Counted from the first letter of the stretch, positions 51,764 through 61,093 are shown. The stretch is 64,000 bases of DNA from Streptomyces sp. L-9-10 (GCF_004151105.1 NZ_PHRF01000048.1:1-64000); one strand, 5' to 3'. A program made the numbers and translations. The notes: generated from the sequence alone by a model not told the origin.

Positions 51764-52111
51764 ACGGGGCGACTCGCGCTACGCTGAGAAATGGAGGCTG
51801 ACCTGCAAGAAGCCGTTCCACTCCACCCCCGGGTACAGGGGGCGAGAGCCCGCTACGCCGGTAAGGCACTCCGCTGCGCCGGAGTTCAACTCCCCTCCCA
51901 CTCGCAGACCTTGACCTGCGCAGACGGCTGAACGCGCCGAGCCTGCGGTGTGTGAGGACGGGCACGAGCGTCCCCGCAGTGGACATGCAGTGGACGGAAG
52001 GACCCGTAAGGATCAGGAAGCCGGCGGAGGAAGGCGGAGACCATCAATGCTCTGACCTGCGATTATGGGACGATCAAGGCAAGATTAGGGAGAGATCGGA
52101 AGATCCCATAA
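51764..52111. other. Right end of the element
   Basis: No gene supported. Holds arm-type repeats and a tRNA-like stretch near 51840-51910 that does not fold into a cloverleaf. Confidence 0.5.
51977..51995 (+). repeat. Right arm repeats CAGTGGAC (two copies)
   Basis: Copies at 51977-51984 and 51988-51995, 11 bases apart, the same as the left-arm pair at 6451 and 6462. Confidence 0.6.
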
Positions 52112-52157
52112 GGACTCATAATCCGTCGGCCGTGGGTTCGAGTCCCACCCGCCCCAC
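52112..52157 (+). repeat. attR: 46-bp copy of tRNA 3' end
   Basis: Perfect copy of 6303-6348 with no 5' half of a tRNA in front, so it is not a functional tRNA. Defines the right boundary of the element. Confidence 0.95.
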
Positions 52158-52238
52158 AGGGACACCTGTTTGATGAATCGTTCCCACCTGGCATCCGAGC
52201 GCCCCACGTGGTCTGGACCACATGGGGCGCTCAGTCGT

Positions 52239-52700
52239 TTACAGGGTCTTGCGTGAGCGGCGCGCGAGCGGGCGGGCCGGACGGCCGGGCACGGCGGGCG
52301 CGTGGGGCGACGGCTTCGGCATTCCCCGCTCCTTCCTTGTCGGCTTGTCGGCCTGGGGCAAAAGTCTGGTGTACGTGTCGGACGCTAGCTCAATAGTTCC
52401 GTGTCGCGGCGTTTCCTTGATCGTATGGCGGCCACCTCCACCCGCATGGATCAAGGTTGCAGCCACATGGCGCAGATTCCGGACGCCGATCGGCGGCAGG
52501 CCCGCCTCGCGGACGAGCTGACGGGACGACGCCTGACGCCTTCTCAGGGTGGGGCCGGGATCCGTCCTCCTGTACGAATACCTTGCCCTTCCCGTGACGC
52601 GGCGGCCTCCGCCCGAGCCGTTCCTGACGGTCGTCCAGCTCCCGGAGGGCGATCCGTCGGCCGAACTGCGCCCGTCGTCAACGGAGTTGACCGACCCGTG
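52239..52700 (-). pseudogene. Frameshifted tyrosine-integrase remnant outside attR
   Basis: The minus-strand frame holds RQLVREAGLPPIGVRNLRHV, then AATLIHAGG and ELASDTYTRLLPQ, the C-terminal catalytic region with HxxR altered to NLRH and the Tyr present. Just upstream, in another frame, KVFVQEDGSRPHPEKASG fits the preceding integrase segment. Ends 82 bases from attR, the same layout as int beside attL. No N-terminal half found. Confidence 0.72.
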
Positions 52701-53087
52701 CGGTCGGCGGCCGCGCCTCCGCTCTCCCGTGGAAGGGCAAAGGCGCTTTCGTGTGCCTGCGGAGCCGATCACGGGCGGAGGGCGGAAAGCAGATCGCCGC
52801 CTTGAATTGAATTATCTTTTTACCATGTCGTCAACTTCCATGTTTTCCCGTCGGTCATTGAACCGTGGAATTCTTCAAGTCGTCGATTTGGCTGAGTGTC
52901 GCCAATTGTAATATTCCAGCCCGGCGTGCGCCGGTGTTCTCGGGATGTACGAGCGCCCTATTTTTCCGTGCTGCCGACCCGTACGAGTGACAGAATTACA
53001 TTGCTCTAGCCACCTCCGCGACGTGAGTGTCATAAAGGTGAAGGAGCTTCTCTTGCTCCTCTACCCGCACTCAAGAAAGAGGAATGC
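52701..53087. other. AT-richer gap before secreted protein gene
   Basis: No gene supported. The leader contains a small hairpin AGGAGC/GCTCCT at 53042-53060 and the ribosome site AAAGAGGA before 53088. Confidence 0.4.
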
Positions 53088-53477
53088 ATGTCCATTAGAG
53101 CGAAGGCTGTAGCGGCACTCGCGGCACTCTCGATTGCCGGCGTTGGGATCGTGGCGGCAACCTCCGCGACGGCGGTCAACTCGACGGCTGCCGCCCCGGG
53201 CGCCAAGGCGGTTTCGAAGGTCAGGATCGTTGAGGGCGACGCTCTGCTCTTCAGGGGCGGGGAAAATGAATGGGGCGAGGTCTGGGGGCCGCATTACCAG
53301 GGCACCGGGGAGCGGACCGCGCGGATCGACTGCCAGTATCGTACGGGAAGCGGTGCCGAACGCAGTAGGTGGTACCACCTCAATGGGCAAGACTACGTAG
53401 GCGCCGGGGCGGTCTACATTTCCGACTCGAAAGTCTCCCCCAAGCCGAATCTCCCCACCTGTTCGAACCATCCGTAA
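53088..53477 (+). CDS. Small secreted protein
   Basis: 129 aa. Signal peptide: basic SIRAK, hydrophobic VAALAALSIAGVGIVAA, cleavage likely after TSATA. Mature part has two cysteines (IDCQYR and NLPTCSNH) that could form a disulfide, and tyrosine/tryptophan-rich beta-like sequence (SRWYHLNGQDYVGAGAVYIS) recalling SH3-like secreted domains. No enzymatic motif. ATG follows AAAGAGGA. Confidence 0.78.
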   Translation: MSIRAKAVAALAALSIAGVGIVAATSATAVNSTAAAPGAKAVSKVRIVEGDALLFRGGENEWGEVWGPHYQGTGERTARIDCQYRTGSGAERSRWYHLNGQDYVGAGAVYISDSKVSPKPNLPTCSNHP

Positions 53478-53602
53478 GTAATGGGACCGCGGGCCGCGCG
53501 CTTCATGTGTCGCCGCCTGATTTCGCGGCGTGCTCCATTTCGTAGCGGATCAGTACACGCCTGTTCGGGCTGATCCTGCCGGAGAGCCGGTGAAAACCGA
53601 CG

Positions 53603-53639
53603 GCCCCCTGCTACTCCTCCGGGAGGGGCAGGGGGCTTT
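53603..53639 (+). terminator. Terminator-like hairpin
   Basis: GCCCCCTGC at 53603 pairs with GCAGGGGGC ending about 53636, with inner CTCC/GGAG pairing and TTT following. Confidence 0.75.
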
Positions 53640-54044
53640 CGCCGTGTCGGCGGCGGGTTGGTCATAGGACCGGATATGGACCGTCAAACGGTCGGGGCGC
53701 GTTGACAGATCCTGTGACCCGTGGCTGTAATGGTCCGCGTGTCGCGTGGTACCGGCCGAAGAGCAGTGGGCGGGCCGATCGCCATGGAGGCACCTTCACC
53801 GAGGGACGATGCCATGAGTTCTCACTCAGCACTCCGCGCCTGACGCATCCGACGCAGCGCTTCCGCGCGTCGTCCCTTGTCCTTCGCGGTGCCGGGCACC
53901 GCCGTACGACATCGATGTTCTTCTCCGGACGAGGGTCCGCGTGCGGTCACGCGCGCCGTGCGCCGTATCAGCGCGCACATCACGGTCATCCACCATCACC
54001 GCGTCCACCGCGGACCGCACACTTCTCTGGAGAGACGACACCGT
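53640..54044. other. Gap before reductase-hemerythrin gene
   Basis: No gene supported; open frames here lack codon bias or family sequence. Confidence 0.4.
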
Positions 54045-54980
54045 ATGCCCGCATCCTTCAACCAGGCGATCATCGACGAGTTCCGGGCCAACGGAGGCAA
54101 GGTCGGCGGCCCCTTCGAGGGCGGCGATCTCCTCCTGCTCACCACCACCGGCGCCAAGTCGGGGGCGGAGCACACCGTTCCGCTCGGTTATGTCCGCGAC
54201 GGCGAGCTGCTGCTGATCGTCGGATCCGCGGGAGGCGCTCCGCGTCATCCCGCCTGGTACCACAATGTGCTGGCCCATCCCCAGGTACGGGTGGAGATCG
54301 GTACCGAGACGCTCGAACTGATCGCCGTCCCCGCCGAGGGGGCGTGGCGCGACCGGCTGTTCGAGCGGGTCGTGGGCGTGGCGCCCGGATACGCCGACTA
54401 CCAGTCCGGAACCAGCAGGATCCTGCCCGTCGTGGTGCTCGAACCCTCGGGGGCCGAGGCGGCGGAGGGGCCGGCCGAGATCGGCAACCTCGCCGACAAG
54501 CTGGTGCAGGTCCATGGCTGGCTGCGCGCGCAACTGCGCCACATACGGACCGAGACCGACGCGCACCTCGCCGCGCGGGCGGCGGACGGAGGCTCCGGTG
54601 AACCGCCGGCGCCGGGCATCGGTCTCCAGATCAGGCAGCACTGTCTGGCGTTCTGCCAGTTCCTGACGTTCCACCACACCAGCGAGGACGCGCACTCCTT
54701 CACCGTGCTGGCGAACCATCACCCGCATCTGCGCGAGGCCATCGACCGGCTCGGCGAGGAGCACCGGACGCTCGCGCGTATCAAGGACGCCCTGCTGGCT
54801 CTGCTCGCCGACATCACCGCCGCCGACCCCGAACGCTTCCGTGCCGAGCTGGCCCGGTTGTCGGCGGAACTGGTGGCGCATCTCGACTACGAGGAGGAGG
54901 AACTGCTCCCCGTCCTGAGCGAGATCCCGTGGCCGCCGGGTCCGCCGGTGCCCGAACCGGCCGGGGGCGAAGTGAGCTGA
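54045..54980 (+). CDS. Deazaflavin-dependent nitroreductase-like domain fused to a hemerythrin-like domain
   Basis: 311 aa from an ATG with GGAGAG upstream. Residues 1-135 fit the Ddn family: FEGGDLLLLTTTGAKSG, VPLGYVRDGELLLIVGSAGG, HPAWYHNVLAHPQVRVEIG. Ddn-type enzymes use F420H2 to reduce quinones or nitro compounds. Residues 145-300 are a four-helix hemerythrin-like domain with metal-ligand candidates in HTSEDAHSF, EEHRTL and HLDYEEEELLPVL. The fusion suggests redox or oxygen/NO sensing combined with reduction. Confidence 0.85.
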   Translation: MPASFNQAIIDEFRANGGKVGGPFEGGDLLLLTTTGAKSGAEHTVPLGYVRDGELLLIVGSAGGAPRHPAWYHNVLAHPQVRVEIGTETLELIAVPAEGAWRDRLFERVVGVAPGYADYQSGTSRILPVVVLEPSGAEAAEGPAEIGNLADKLVQVHGWLRAQLRHIRTETDAHLAARAADGGSGEPPAPGIGLQIRQHCLAFCQFLTFHHTSEDAHSFTVLANHHPHLREAIDRLGEEHRTLARIKDALLALLADITAADPERFRAELARLSAELVAHLDYEEEELLPVLSEIPWPPGPPVPEPAGGEVS

Positions 54981-55201
54981 CGGATGGTCGGGAGATCCTC
55001 CCCGGCCTCGTCGACGTGGTCCTGACGCGCCGCCACTTCCTGGGGCGGGCGGTCCGGGAGCCGGCGGCGGAGCGTGGGATCCGTCGAGGCCGGGAACGGG
55101 CCGCTCAGAGGGCCCGCGGTGTTCCCCCGACGGGCCGCGGCGGACTCCGGTTGCACCCCCGTGCCATCCGTCCGCCGCACGCCGGGCGTCTCTGAGCGGC
55201 C

Positions 55202-55236
55202 TTGCTGCCCAGTTCACCAGACGGGCTGGGCAGCAA
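55202..55236. terminator. Terminator-like hairpin between convergent genes
   Basis: TTGCTGCCCAG and CTGGGCAGCAA form a perfect 11-bp stem between the reductase-fusion gene and the convergent macro-domain gene. Confidence 0.75.
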
Positions 55237-55256
55237 CAGGGCGTGAACGGGGCGGA

Positions 55257-56516
55257 TCACGGCAGCGGGCGACGTCTCCCCACGCCCCGGCTTCCGTCCC
55301 CGCTCCGGCTCGCGCCGCGGTCCACGCCCTCCACGCCGTCCGCGTTGCCGGCCCTTCCGTCCACGCTTCCGCCCGCGTACTCCGTCAGCATGCGGACCAC
55401 GAGACCGGCCGGGGCCAGTCCTCGTACGACCAGATGGATGTCCCAGCCCGCGCCGCGCGCCAGCTCCGCGTCGACGGCCGCCCACACCGCGCGGACGCTC
55501 TCCTCGTACGGCAGCCCGCCCCGGCCGGAGCCGAGCAGCGGGAAGCACACGGACCGCAGCGGGGGATCGAACCGCTCGTGTTCCTCCGCGAGCAGCTCCA
55601 GGGTGTGGGCCACGGCGCGGGTGACATCGGCGGGCAGGACGTCGTAGTCGTTGGTCCCGGCCCGGGGCACGGCGACGGCCGCGTGGTAGACGCGGCGTAC
55701 GCCCTGGCCGGCGAGGGCGCCCGAGCCGGTGACGGCCACCGTGCCGGGCAGCACAGGACGGCCCGAGGTACCCCGGGCGGCGGCCCACTCGCGCAGTTCC
55801 TCGTGGATCGGGTCGCCGAGCATCTCGCCCGTCAGCCCGCGCAGCGCGCCGGCCCGGCGCAGCGAGGCCGCCACCGAGGACTTGTACGCCTCGGGCAGCG
55901 CCAGATACGTGTTGACCGGGGACACCACCACATCCACGTCACGCAGCAGATCCACCGGATGGACATGGAGCGTCACCGGCACGGTCCTGCCGTGTGCCGG
56001 GACGGTGAGGAGCCGGTGGGTACGGGCGGTCACCGCCGGATCGTCATCGGCCGCCGGGGCGCCGGCCGCCGGATCCCGTCCGGCCGAGGGATGCCGCTCG
56101 GCGAGCGCCGCCCGCGCCAGTCCGCCCACCTGCTCGGCGACCTGGTCGAGCACCACCGCCTCCTGCTCCTTGCGGAAGCGCTCGATGCTCACCCCGTACA
56201 GCTCGGCCGCGCGCCGTCTGCGGTCGGCGCCCGGCCAGTCACGGGTGCCCGGTGTCAGACCCAGGGTGTATTCGGCGGCCTCCTGGAGGGTGCCGCCGCC
56301 GAGCCGTGACACCGCCAGCCGCAGCAGCCACTCCACCGACTGCGACTGGGACTGGGCGGGGACCGCGGCCGGGCCGTCTTCCGCGGGGGCGAGCGCGAAG
56401 GCGATCCGGGCCAGTGACGGCACCTCCAGCCGGCGCAGCCGTACGATCCCGCCGCGCCGAACTGTCTTTATCTCCTCAAGGATTGAGGCATGGTCAGGGA
56501 CTGGCGTGAGCGGCAT
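55257..56516 (-). CDS. Macro-domain protein
   Basis: 419 aa from the ATG at 56516 (MPLTPVPDHASILEEIK). C-terminal 210 residues are a macro domain: VDVVVSPVNTYLALPEAYKS, PGTVAVTGSGALAGQGVRRV, SVCFPLLGSGRGGLPYEESV. Macro domains bind or hydrolyse ADP-ribose derivatives. The N-terminal region has a helical block (LQEAAEYTLGLTPG, then RRRAAELYGVSIERFRKEQ) like one found in actinobacterial effector-associated proteins. Role unknown. Confidence 0.8.
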   Translation of the reverse strand: MPLTPVPDHASILEEIKTVRRGGIVRLRRLEVPSLARIAFALAPAEDGPAAVPAQSQSQSVEWLLRLAVSRLGGGTLQEAAEYTLGLTPGTRDWPGADRRRRAAELYGVSIERFRKEQEAVVLDQVAEQVGGLARAALAERHPSAGRDPAAGAPAADDDPAVTARTHRLLTVPAHGRTVPVTLHVHPVDLLRDVDVVVSPVNTYLALPEAYKSSVAASLRRAGALRGLTGEMLGDPIHEELREWAAARGTSGRPVLPGTVAVTGSGALAGQGVRRVYHAAVAVPRAGTNDYDVLPADVTRAVAHTLELLAEEHERFDPPLRSVCFPLLGSGRGGLPYEESVRAVWAAVDAELARGAGWDIHLVVRGLAPAGLVVRMLTEYAGGSVDGRAGNADGVEGVDRGASRSGDGSRGVGRRRPLP

Positions 56517-56707
56517 GGCCGCAACGATCGCACCGGGCGGCCCGTGCCCACAAGCGGCACACCGCGAGGAGCCCGCGGGCGCTCCGGAGACGGCGCGAAC
56601 GGGATACTCGTATGATGCCGACCTCGTGGGCACCGCACAGGTGTATGGGCGGCCCCGGACCGATACCGACCAGCATCCGACCCGGATCCGACCAGTCAGG
56701 GAGCACC

Positions 56708-57553
56708 GTGTCCGTGCCCGCCACCACACCCCGCGTCCTCTATGTCACCGACCTCGCCTACGAGGCCAGGGGACGCAGATACTGCGACGAGGACATACGG
56801 CTGTCGTCCCGGCTGCGGCGGGACTTCGCCGTGGCGCTGAGCCATCCCCTCGACGCAGCGCGGCTGATGGGGTCCTTCGACGCGGTCGTGGTGCGCAACA
56901 GCGGACCCGTACTGCACTACCAGGAGCAGTACGACGCCTTCCGCGACCGGGCGCGGGCGTCCGGCGTCCGCGTCTACAACCCGCTGACCGGACGGGCCGA
57001 CATGGCGGGCAAGCGGTATCTGGTGGAGCTGAGCGCGGCCGGGTATCCGGTCATCCCGACCGTGGACCGCGCCGAGGACCTCGGGCGGCTGCCGCCCGCC
57101 GGGACGTATGTCGTCAAGCCGAAGGCGGGCGCGGACTCGATCGGCATGGAGTTCGTCGGCGGGGGCCGGCTCGCGGACGTCTCCTTCGGCGAGGTGCTGG
57201 TGCAGCCGCGGATACCTTTCCGCTACGAGGTCTCGTTCTACTTCATCGACCACGACTTCCAGTACGCGCTGTACGCGCCGGACCCCGAGCGGCGCTGGGC
57301 GCTCACGCCGTACGAGGCCGGGCCCGCGGATCTGGCGTTCGCGCGGCGGTTCATCGAGTGGAACGGGCTGGAGCACGGGATCCAGCGCGTGGACGCCTGC
57401 CGCGCCCCGGACGGGGAGCTGCTGCTCGTCGAGCTGGAGGACCTCAACCCGTATCTGTCCCTGGACTCGGTCGACGACGCGACCCGGGAGGCCTTCGCGA
57501 CGCGGCTGACGTCCTCGCTGCGGGAGATGCTGCGCTCCTCCGCGAGCGCGTGA
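56708..57553 (+). CDS. ATP-grasp family protein
   Basis: 281 aa from a GTG preceded by GGGAG. VLYVTDLAYEARGRRYCDED at the start; ATP-binding TYVVKPKAGADSIGMEFVGG and metal-site LLLVELEDLNPYLSLD. Likely forms an amide or ester bond on an unknown substrate; no partner gene lies nearby. Unlike tgmB, no precursor peptide precedes it. Confidence 0.78.
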   Translation: MSVPATTPRVLYVTDLAYEARGRRYCDEDIRLSSRLRRDFAVALSHPLDAARLMGSFDAVVVRNSGPVLHYQEQYDAFRDRARASGVRVYNPLTGRADMAGKRYLVELSAAGYPVIPTVDRAEDLGRLPPAGTYVVKPKAGADSIGMEFVGGGRLADVSFGEVLVQPRIPFRYEVSFYFIDHDFQYALYAPDPERRWALTPYEAGPADLAFARRFIEWNGLEHGIQRVDACRAPDGELLLVELEDLNPYLSLDSVDDATREAFATRLTSSLREMLRSSASA

Positions 57554-57588
57554 CCGGCGGGTGAGCCGGGCCGGATCCCCAGGGCGGC

Positions 57589-59226
57589 TCAGCGGGGTGC
57601 CTCCCAGGTCATCGTCGTCCCCCGGCCGCCGTCCTCGCGCAGACCGTCGTCCGTGACGATCAGCCGCACTCCGGTCCGTCCGTCGGCCAGCCGCGCCACG
57701 GCGTCGACCTCCACCCCGATCGCCGTCACCCCGTCGCGCCGGTGCGCGGCGGCGAGCGCGCCGCGCAGTTCGGCCAGCAGGCTCCGGCCCTCCGGTTCGC
57801 CCACGAGCGTGTCCACCGGTCCGGTGAAGCGCACCGACGGCCGGATACCGAGCACGGCCCCCGCGCCGCCCGTCTCCCGCAGCACCATCCCGCGCACGCT
57901 CGCCGGACCGTCGGCAGGGGGCTGCTGGAGCGCGAAGATCGTGGTCCTGACCTCCTGGATCGTGGAGTCCAGCTCGTCCACGGCCCGGCCGAGCAACTCG
58001 TCCAGGTCCGTGGAGGCCGCGCGCCGCCGGGTCGACTCCAGCATCATCTCGGTGGCGAAGAGCCGCTGGACGACCAGATCGTGCAGATCGCGGGCGATCC
58101 GGTCGCGGTCCTCGAAGACGGCCAGCTGCTCCCGGTCGTGCTGCGAGTCCGCGAGCACCAGGGCGAGCGCGGCCTGCGAGGCGAACTGGGTGGCCAGCAG
58201 CCGGTCCACGGCGCGGTACGGACGGCCACCGCGGCGGCGCGGCAGCGCGAGGGTGCCGATCAGCTTGCCGCCGCTCTCCAGTGGCAGCATCATGCTCGGC
58301 CCGAAGCGCGCCCGTACATGCGTGGTCATCCGGGGATCGGTCGACGAGTCCTCGATGAACACCGGCTCCCCGCCGAGGAGCTGAACGAGTACGGGGGAGC
58401 CGGGCTCGATGGTGGTGCCGACGATGCCGGCGGGGTCGCCGACCGTGGACGCGGCGACGATCTCCATCCCGCCCTCCTCGGTCGGCTGGAGCACCACGCC
58501 CGCGTACGCGTCGGCGAGCACCCGGGCCGACTCGGCCACCGTGACCAGCGCGTCGGAGGCGTTCTCGCCGGTCAGCAGCGCGGTGGTGACGGCCGCCGCC
58601 CCCTCGATCCAGCGTTCGCGCTGCCGGGCCGTCCCGTAGAGCCTGGCGTTGCCGATCGCGAGCGCCGCCTGCGAGGCCAGGACGCGCAGCTGGTTCTGGT
58701 CCTGTTCGGTGAACGAGCCGGTCCGCTTCTCCGTCAGATAGAGGTTGCCGAGGACCGTGCTGTCCAGCTGGAGCGGCACACCGAGGAAGGAGCGCATCGC
58801 GGGGTGGCCGGGCGGTACCCCGGCGGACCGGGGGTCGGCCGTCAGATCGTCCAGCCGCAGCGGCCTCGGGTCCTTGATGAGGAGACCGAGAACGCCGGTG
58901 TCTCCGTCCGGGAGCCGTCCGATGCGCTGCCGGTCGGCGTCGCTCAGCCCCGCCGTGAACAGCTCCGTGAGTCCGCCGCGCTCGGGGTCGAGGACACCGA
59001 GCGCGCCGTACCGCGCGCCGATGAGGTCGGCGGCGGTGTCGACGATGTGCTGGAGCGTGGCGCGCAGTTCGAGGTCGGTGCCGATACCGAGCACCGCCTC
59101 GAGCAGCGTGGGCAGCCGGGGCGTCGTCGCGCCGTCGTCGCCACGGCTCTCGTCGTCACGGCGCTCGTCCTCGCCGTGGCCCTCACGGTCGCCGTGGCCC
59201 TCGCCGTCGTGGCTCTCTTCGCTCAT
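57589..59226 (-). CDS. GAF-domain sensor histidine kinase with degenerate ATPase region
   Basis: 545 aa, DevS/DosS-like architecture. A charged low-complexity start, then two GAF domains (IVDTAADLIGARYGALGVLD; ALVTVAESARVLADAYAGVV), then the HisKA_3 phosphoacceptor ARDLHDLVVQRLFATEMML. In the ATPase region the N box is replaced (RGALAAAHRRDGVTAIGVEV, no Asn) and the glycine-rich boxes are mostly missing, leaving DDGLREDGGRG. It may sense but not autophosphorylate. Confidence 0.85.
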   Translation of the reverse strand: MSEESHDGEGHGDREGHGEDERRDDESRGDDGATTPRLPTLLEAVLGIGTDLELRATLQHIVDTAADLIGARYGALGVLDPERGGLTELFTAGLSDADRQRIGRLPDGDTGVLGLLIKDPRPLRLDDLTADPRSAGVPPGHPAMRSFLGVPLQLDSTVLGNLYLTEKRTGSFTEQDQNQLRVLASQAALAIGNARLYGTARQRERWIEGAAAVTTALLTGENASDALVTVAESARVLADAYAGVVLQPTEEGGMEIVAASTVGDPAGIVGTTIEPGSPVLVQLLGGEPVFIEDSSTDPRMTTHVRARFGPSMMLPLESGGKLIGTLALPRRRGGRPYRAVDRLLATQFASQAALALVLADSQHDREQLAVFEDRDRIARDLHDLVVQRLFATEMMLESTRRRAASTDLDELLGRAVDELDSTIQEVRTTIFALQQPPADGPASVRGMVLRETGGAGAVLGIRPSVRFTGPVDTLVGEPEGRSLLAELRGALAAAHRRDGVTAIGVEVDAVARLADGRTGVRLIVTDDGLREDGGRGTTMTWEAPR

Positions 59227-59272
59227 CGCCCCGTCGCGCCGTCGTCACCGTCGTACCGGTCCCGCCGCGCTC

Positions 59273-60322
59273 TCAGTGGGCGTCGGCGTCGGCCATCGGA
59301 TTCAGGACCATCGGCTGGATCTTGCCCTCCAGCATCGCCCCGAGTCCGAGCACGGCGCAGATGTCGGGGCGCTCCGCGATGGCGACCGGCATGCCCGTCG
59401 CGTCACGCAGCATCTGGTCGAGCCCCGGAAGCAGCGCGCTGCCGCCGACCATCATGATCCCCCGGTCCCCGAGATCGGCCACCAGATCGGGCGGGCAGTC
59501 GCGCAGCACCTTGCCGATGCCGTCGAGGACGGCGGTCAGCGGGGTGTAGATGGCCTCCCGCACGGCGGCGGTGTCCACCATCACCGAACGGGCCACTCCG
59601 GTCGCCACGTCCCGGCCGTGGATCTCCGTCTTGGTGGGGCCGCCCTCGGTGAGCCCGTTGTTGCTGAGAGCCAGCTGAAGCGGGCGTACGGACTGGCTGG
59701 GCAGCATCAGTTCATGCTGGTGGCGCAGGTGCTGGATCACCGCGTGGTCGATGGCGTTGCCGCCGACCGGGATCCGTACGGCCGTGACGATCGAGCCGAG
59801 CGACAACACCGCGACCTGCGTGGTCGCCGCGCCGCACACCATGATCATGGTGGCGGTCGGCTGCTCCACGGGCAGTCCGCAGCCGACGGCCGCGGCGATC
59901 AGCGTGTCCACCAGTTCCACCCGGCGCGCACCGAGCCCGACCAGGGTCTCGACGGCGGCGCGCTGGGCGAGCGGATCGCTGTCGTGCGGGGTGGAGGCGG
60001 CGGCGCGCAGCCAGGGCTTGCGGCGCAGCTGGCGGCGGAGCTTGTCGCCCAGCAGGTGCCGCAGCATGCGCTGCGCCATCTCGATGTCGATGACGGTGCC
60101 GCCGCTGATGGGGCGGGCGACGCGGATGTAGTCGGGGGTACGGCCGGTCATCTGTTCGGCGAGGGCGCCGACGGCGATGAGCGCGCCGGTACGGGTATTG
60201 AGGGCGGCCGCGCTCGGCTCATCGACGACGAGCCCGGCCCCCTTCACGAAGACCCGGGTCCGGGCGGCCCCCAGGTCGACGGCGATATGGCAACGTCGCA
60301 ACTGCTCAAGACTGACGGTCAC
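59273..60322 (-). CDS. MreB-like actin-family protein
   Basis: 349 aa from a GTG preceded by GGGAG. Actin-fold motifs: phosphate 1 HIAVDLGAARTRVFVKG, VVDEPSAAALNTRTG, ARPISGGTVIDIEMAQRML, phosphate 2-like ATMIMVCGAATTQVAVLSLG, adenosine GIMMVGGSALLPGLDQML. Sequence is diverged from classical MreB (the phosphate 2 loop lacks the usual DIGGGTT). Fits Streptomyces MreB/Mbl-like paralogues involved in sporulation-wall or cytoskeletal functions. Confidence 0.83.
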   Translation of the reverse strand: MTVSLEQLRRCHIAVDLGAARTRVFVKGAGLVVDEPSAAALNTRTGALIAVGALAEQMTGRTPDYIRVARPISGGTVIDIEMAQRMLRHLLGDKLRRQLRRKPWLRAAASTPHDSDPLAQRAAVETLVGLGARRVELVDTLIAAAVGCGLPVEQPTATMIMVCGAATTQVAVLSLGSIVTAVRIPVGGNAIDHAVIQHLRHQHELMLPSQSVRPLQLALSNNGLTEGGPTKTEIHGRDVATGVARSVMVDTAAVREAIYTPLTAVLDGIGKVLRDCPPDLVADLGDRGIMMVGGSALLPGLDQMLRDATGMPVAIAERPDICAVLGLGAMLEGKIQPMVLNPMADADAH

Positions 60323-60532
60323 GGCAGGTTCTCCCGAGAGCGCTGAGTGGATCACCGGCGGCCGCCGGCCCTGTTCGCATAGTGCGGCGCCGGGGCACGC
60401 CCCGCGCGCTGGGCTGCGCCAGACGGGCGTCCGGATTTGACGGCGCGCCAGGAAGCGTGGCGGGGACCCGCCGTACGGTCGGTCGGCCCACACGTCTGTC
60501 GCGGCCGATGGGGCCGGACGGGACGTGCTCGT

Positions 60533-61093
60533 CTAGTCGGACCAGCGTTGCAGCAGTCCCCAGGTGAACTCCGCGACGCGGGCGCGGCCGTCGGGCGGTG
60601 TGAAGGCCAGCCGCATCCTGGTCGGGGCGGTGCCCTCCATCGGCCGGGCGGGCGGGAAGGCCCGCGCGACCTCGTCCACCGTGCAGCACCACGGGCGCAG
60701 ATCGTCCGCCGTACGCAACTCGGGGCCCGCCGACCCCGGAGCGCGGACCAGCCATTCGTTCCAGACGGCGCCGCCGGGCGCCACCATCACCTCGAAGCGC
60801 AGATCGGGCCAGAGCGGCACGGGCCACAGCAGGGCGTCGCACTCCAGATCGCCGATCACGCGCCGGGAGGTCCGCTCCGGCGCACCGAGTACGGATCGGT
60901 AGCGGGACAGCGAGCCGCGCGTCCGGGGCGAGCGCACCATCGCCTGCCAGCGGCGGTTGGCCTCTCGCATGCCGGCCAGGGACACGCCCAGCTCGTGGCG
61001 GGCCTCGTCGACCAGCTCCGGCTGGTGATCGGCCATCCGGCGCAGCAGGACGAGCTGGAAGTCGAGCGGCCCGAACGGCCCGGTGGACGTCAT
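60533..61093 (-). CDS. Conserved protein of unknown function
   Basis: 186 aa. Contains FGPLDFQLVLLRRMADHQPE, LWPVPLWPDLRFEVMVAPGG and a C-terminal FTPPDGRARVAEFTWGLLQR; no family recognised, no signal or membrane segment. Stands alone. Confidence 0.65.
   Translation of the reverse strand: MTSTGPFGPLDFQLVLLRRMADHQPELVDEARHELGVSLAGMREANRRWQAMVRSPRTRGSLSRYRSVLGAPERTSRRVIGDLECDALLWPVPLWPDLRFEVMVAPGGAVWNEWLVRAPGSAGPELRTADDLRPWCCTVDEVARAFPPARPMEGTAPTRMRLAFTPPDGRARVAEFTWGLLQRWSD

Larger units (their letters stand above)
6303..52157. mobile_element. 45.8-kb tRNA-integrated element carrying type I-E CRISPR-Cas and a phage head module
   Basis: The element is bounded by perfect 46-bp direct repeats: the tRNA 3' end at 6303-6348 and its copy at 52112-52157. 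A tyrosine integrase and divergent excisionase-like gene lie inside the left end, and short arm-type repeats occur near both ends. Cargo includes a partial phage structural module, a CRISPR-Cas locus, an Rhs toxin-immunity pair, an ATP-grasp RiPP cassette and metabolic genes. No replication initiator, FtsK-like transfer protein, tail gene or lysis gene was seen, so it does not look like a complete phage or a classic actinomycete conjugative element. Confidence 0.9.

Noticed and set aside
51840..51910. Possible tRNA with a GTTCAACTC T-loop near the right end
   Set aside because: Acceptor pairing has a mismatch and neither the anticodon nor T stem forms properly; no cloverleaf.
52112..52157. 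Second tRNA at attR
   Set aside because: Only the 3' half is present; the upstream sequence does not supply a D arm or 5' acceptor.
6303..52157. Classic actinomycete conjugative element (AICE)
   Set aside because: No FtsK-like transfer protein, RepSA-type initiator or spread genes were seen; phage packaging genes are present instead.
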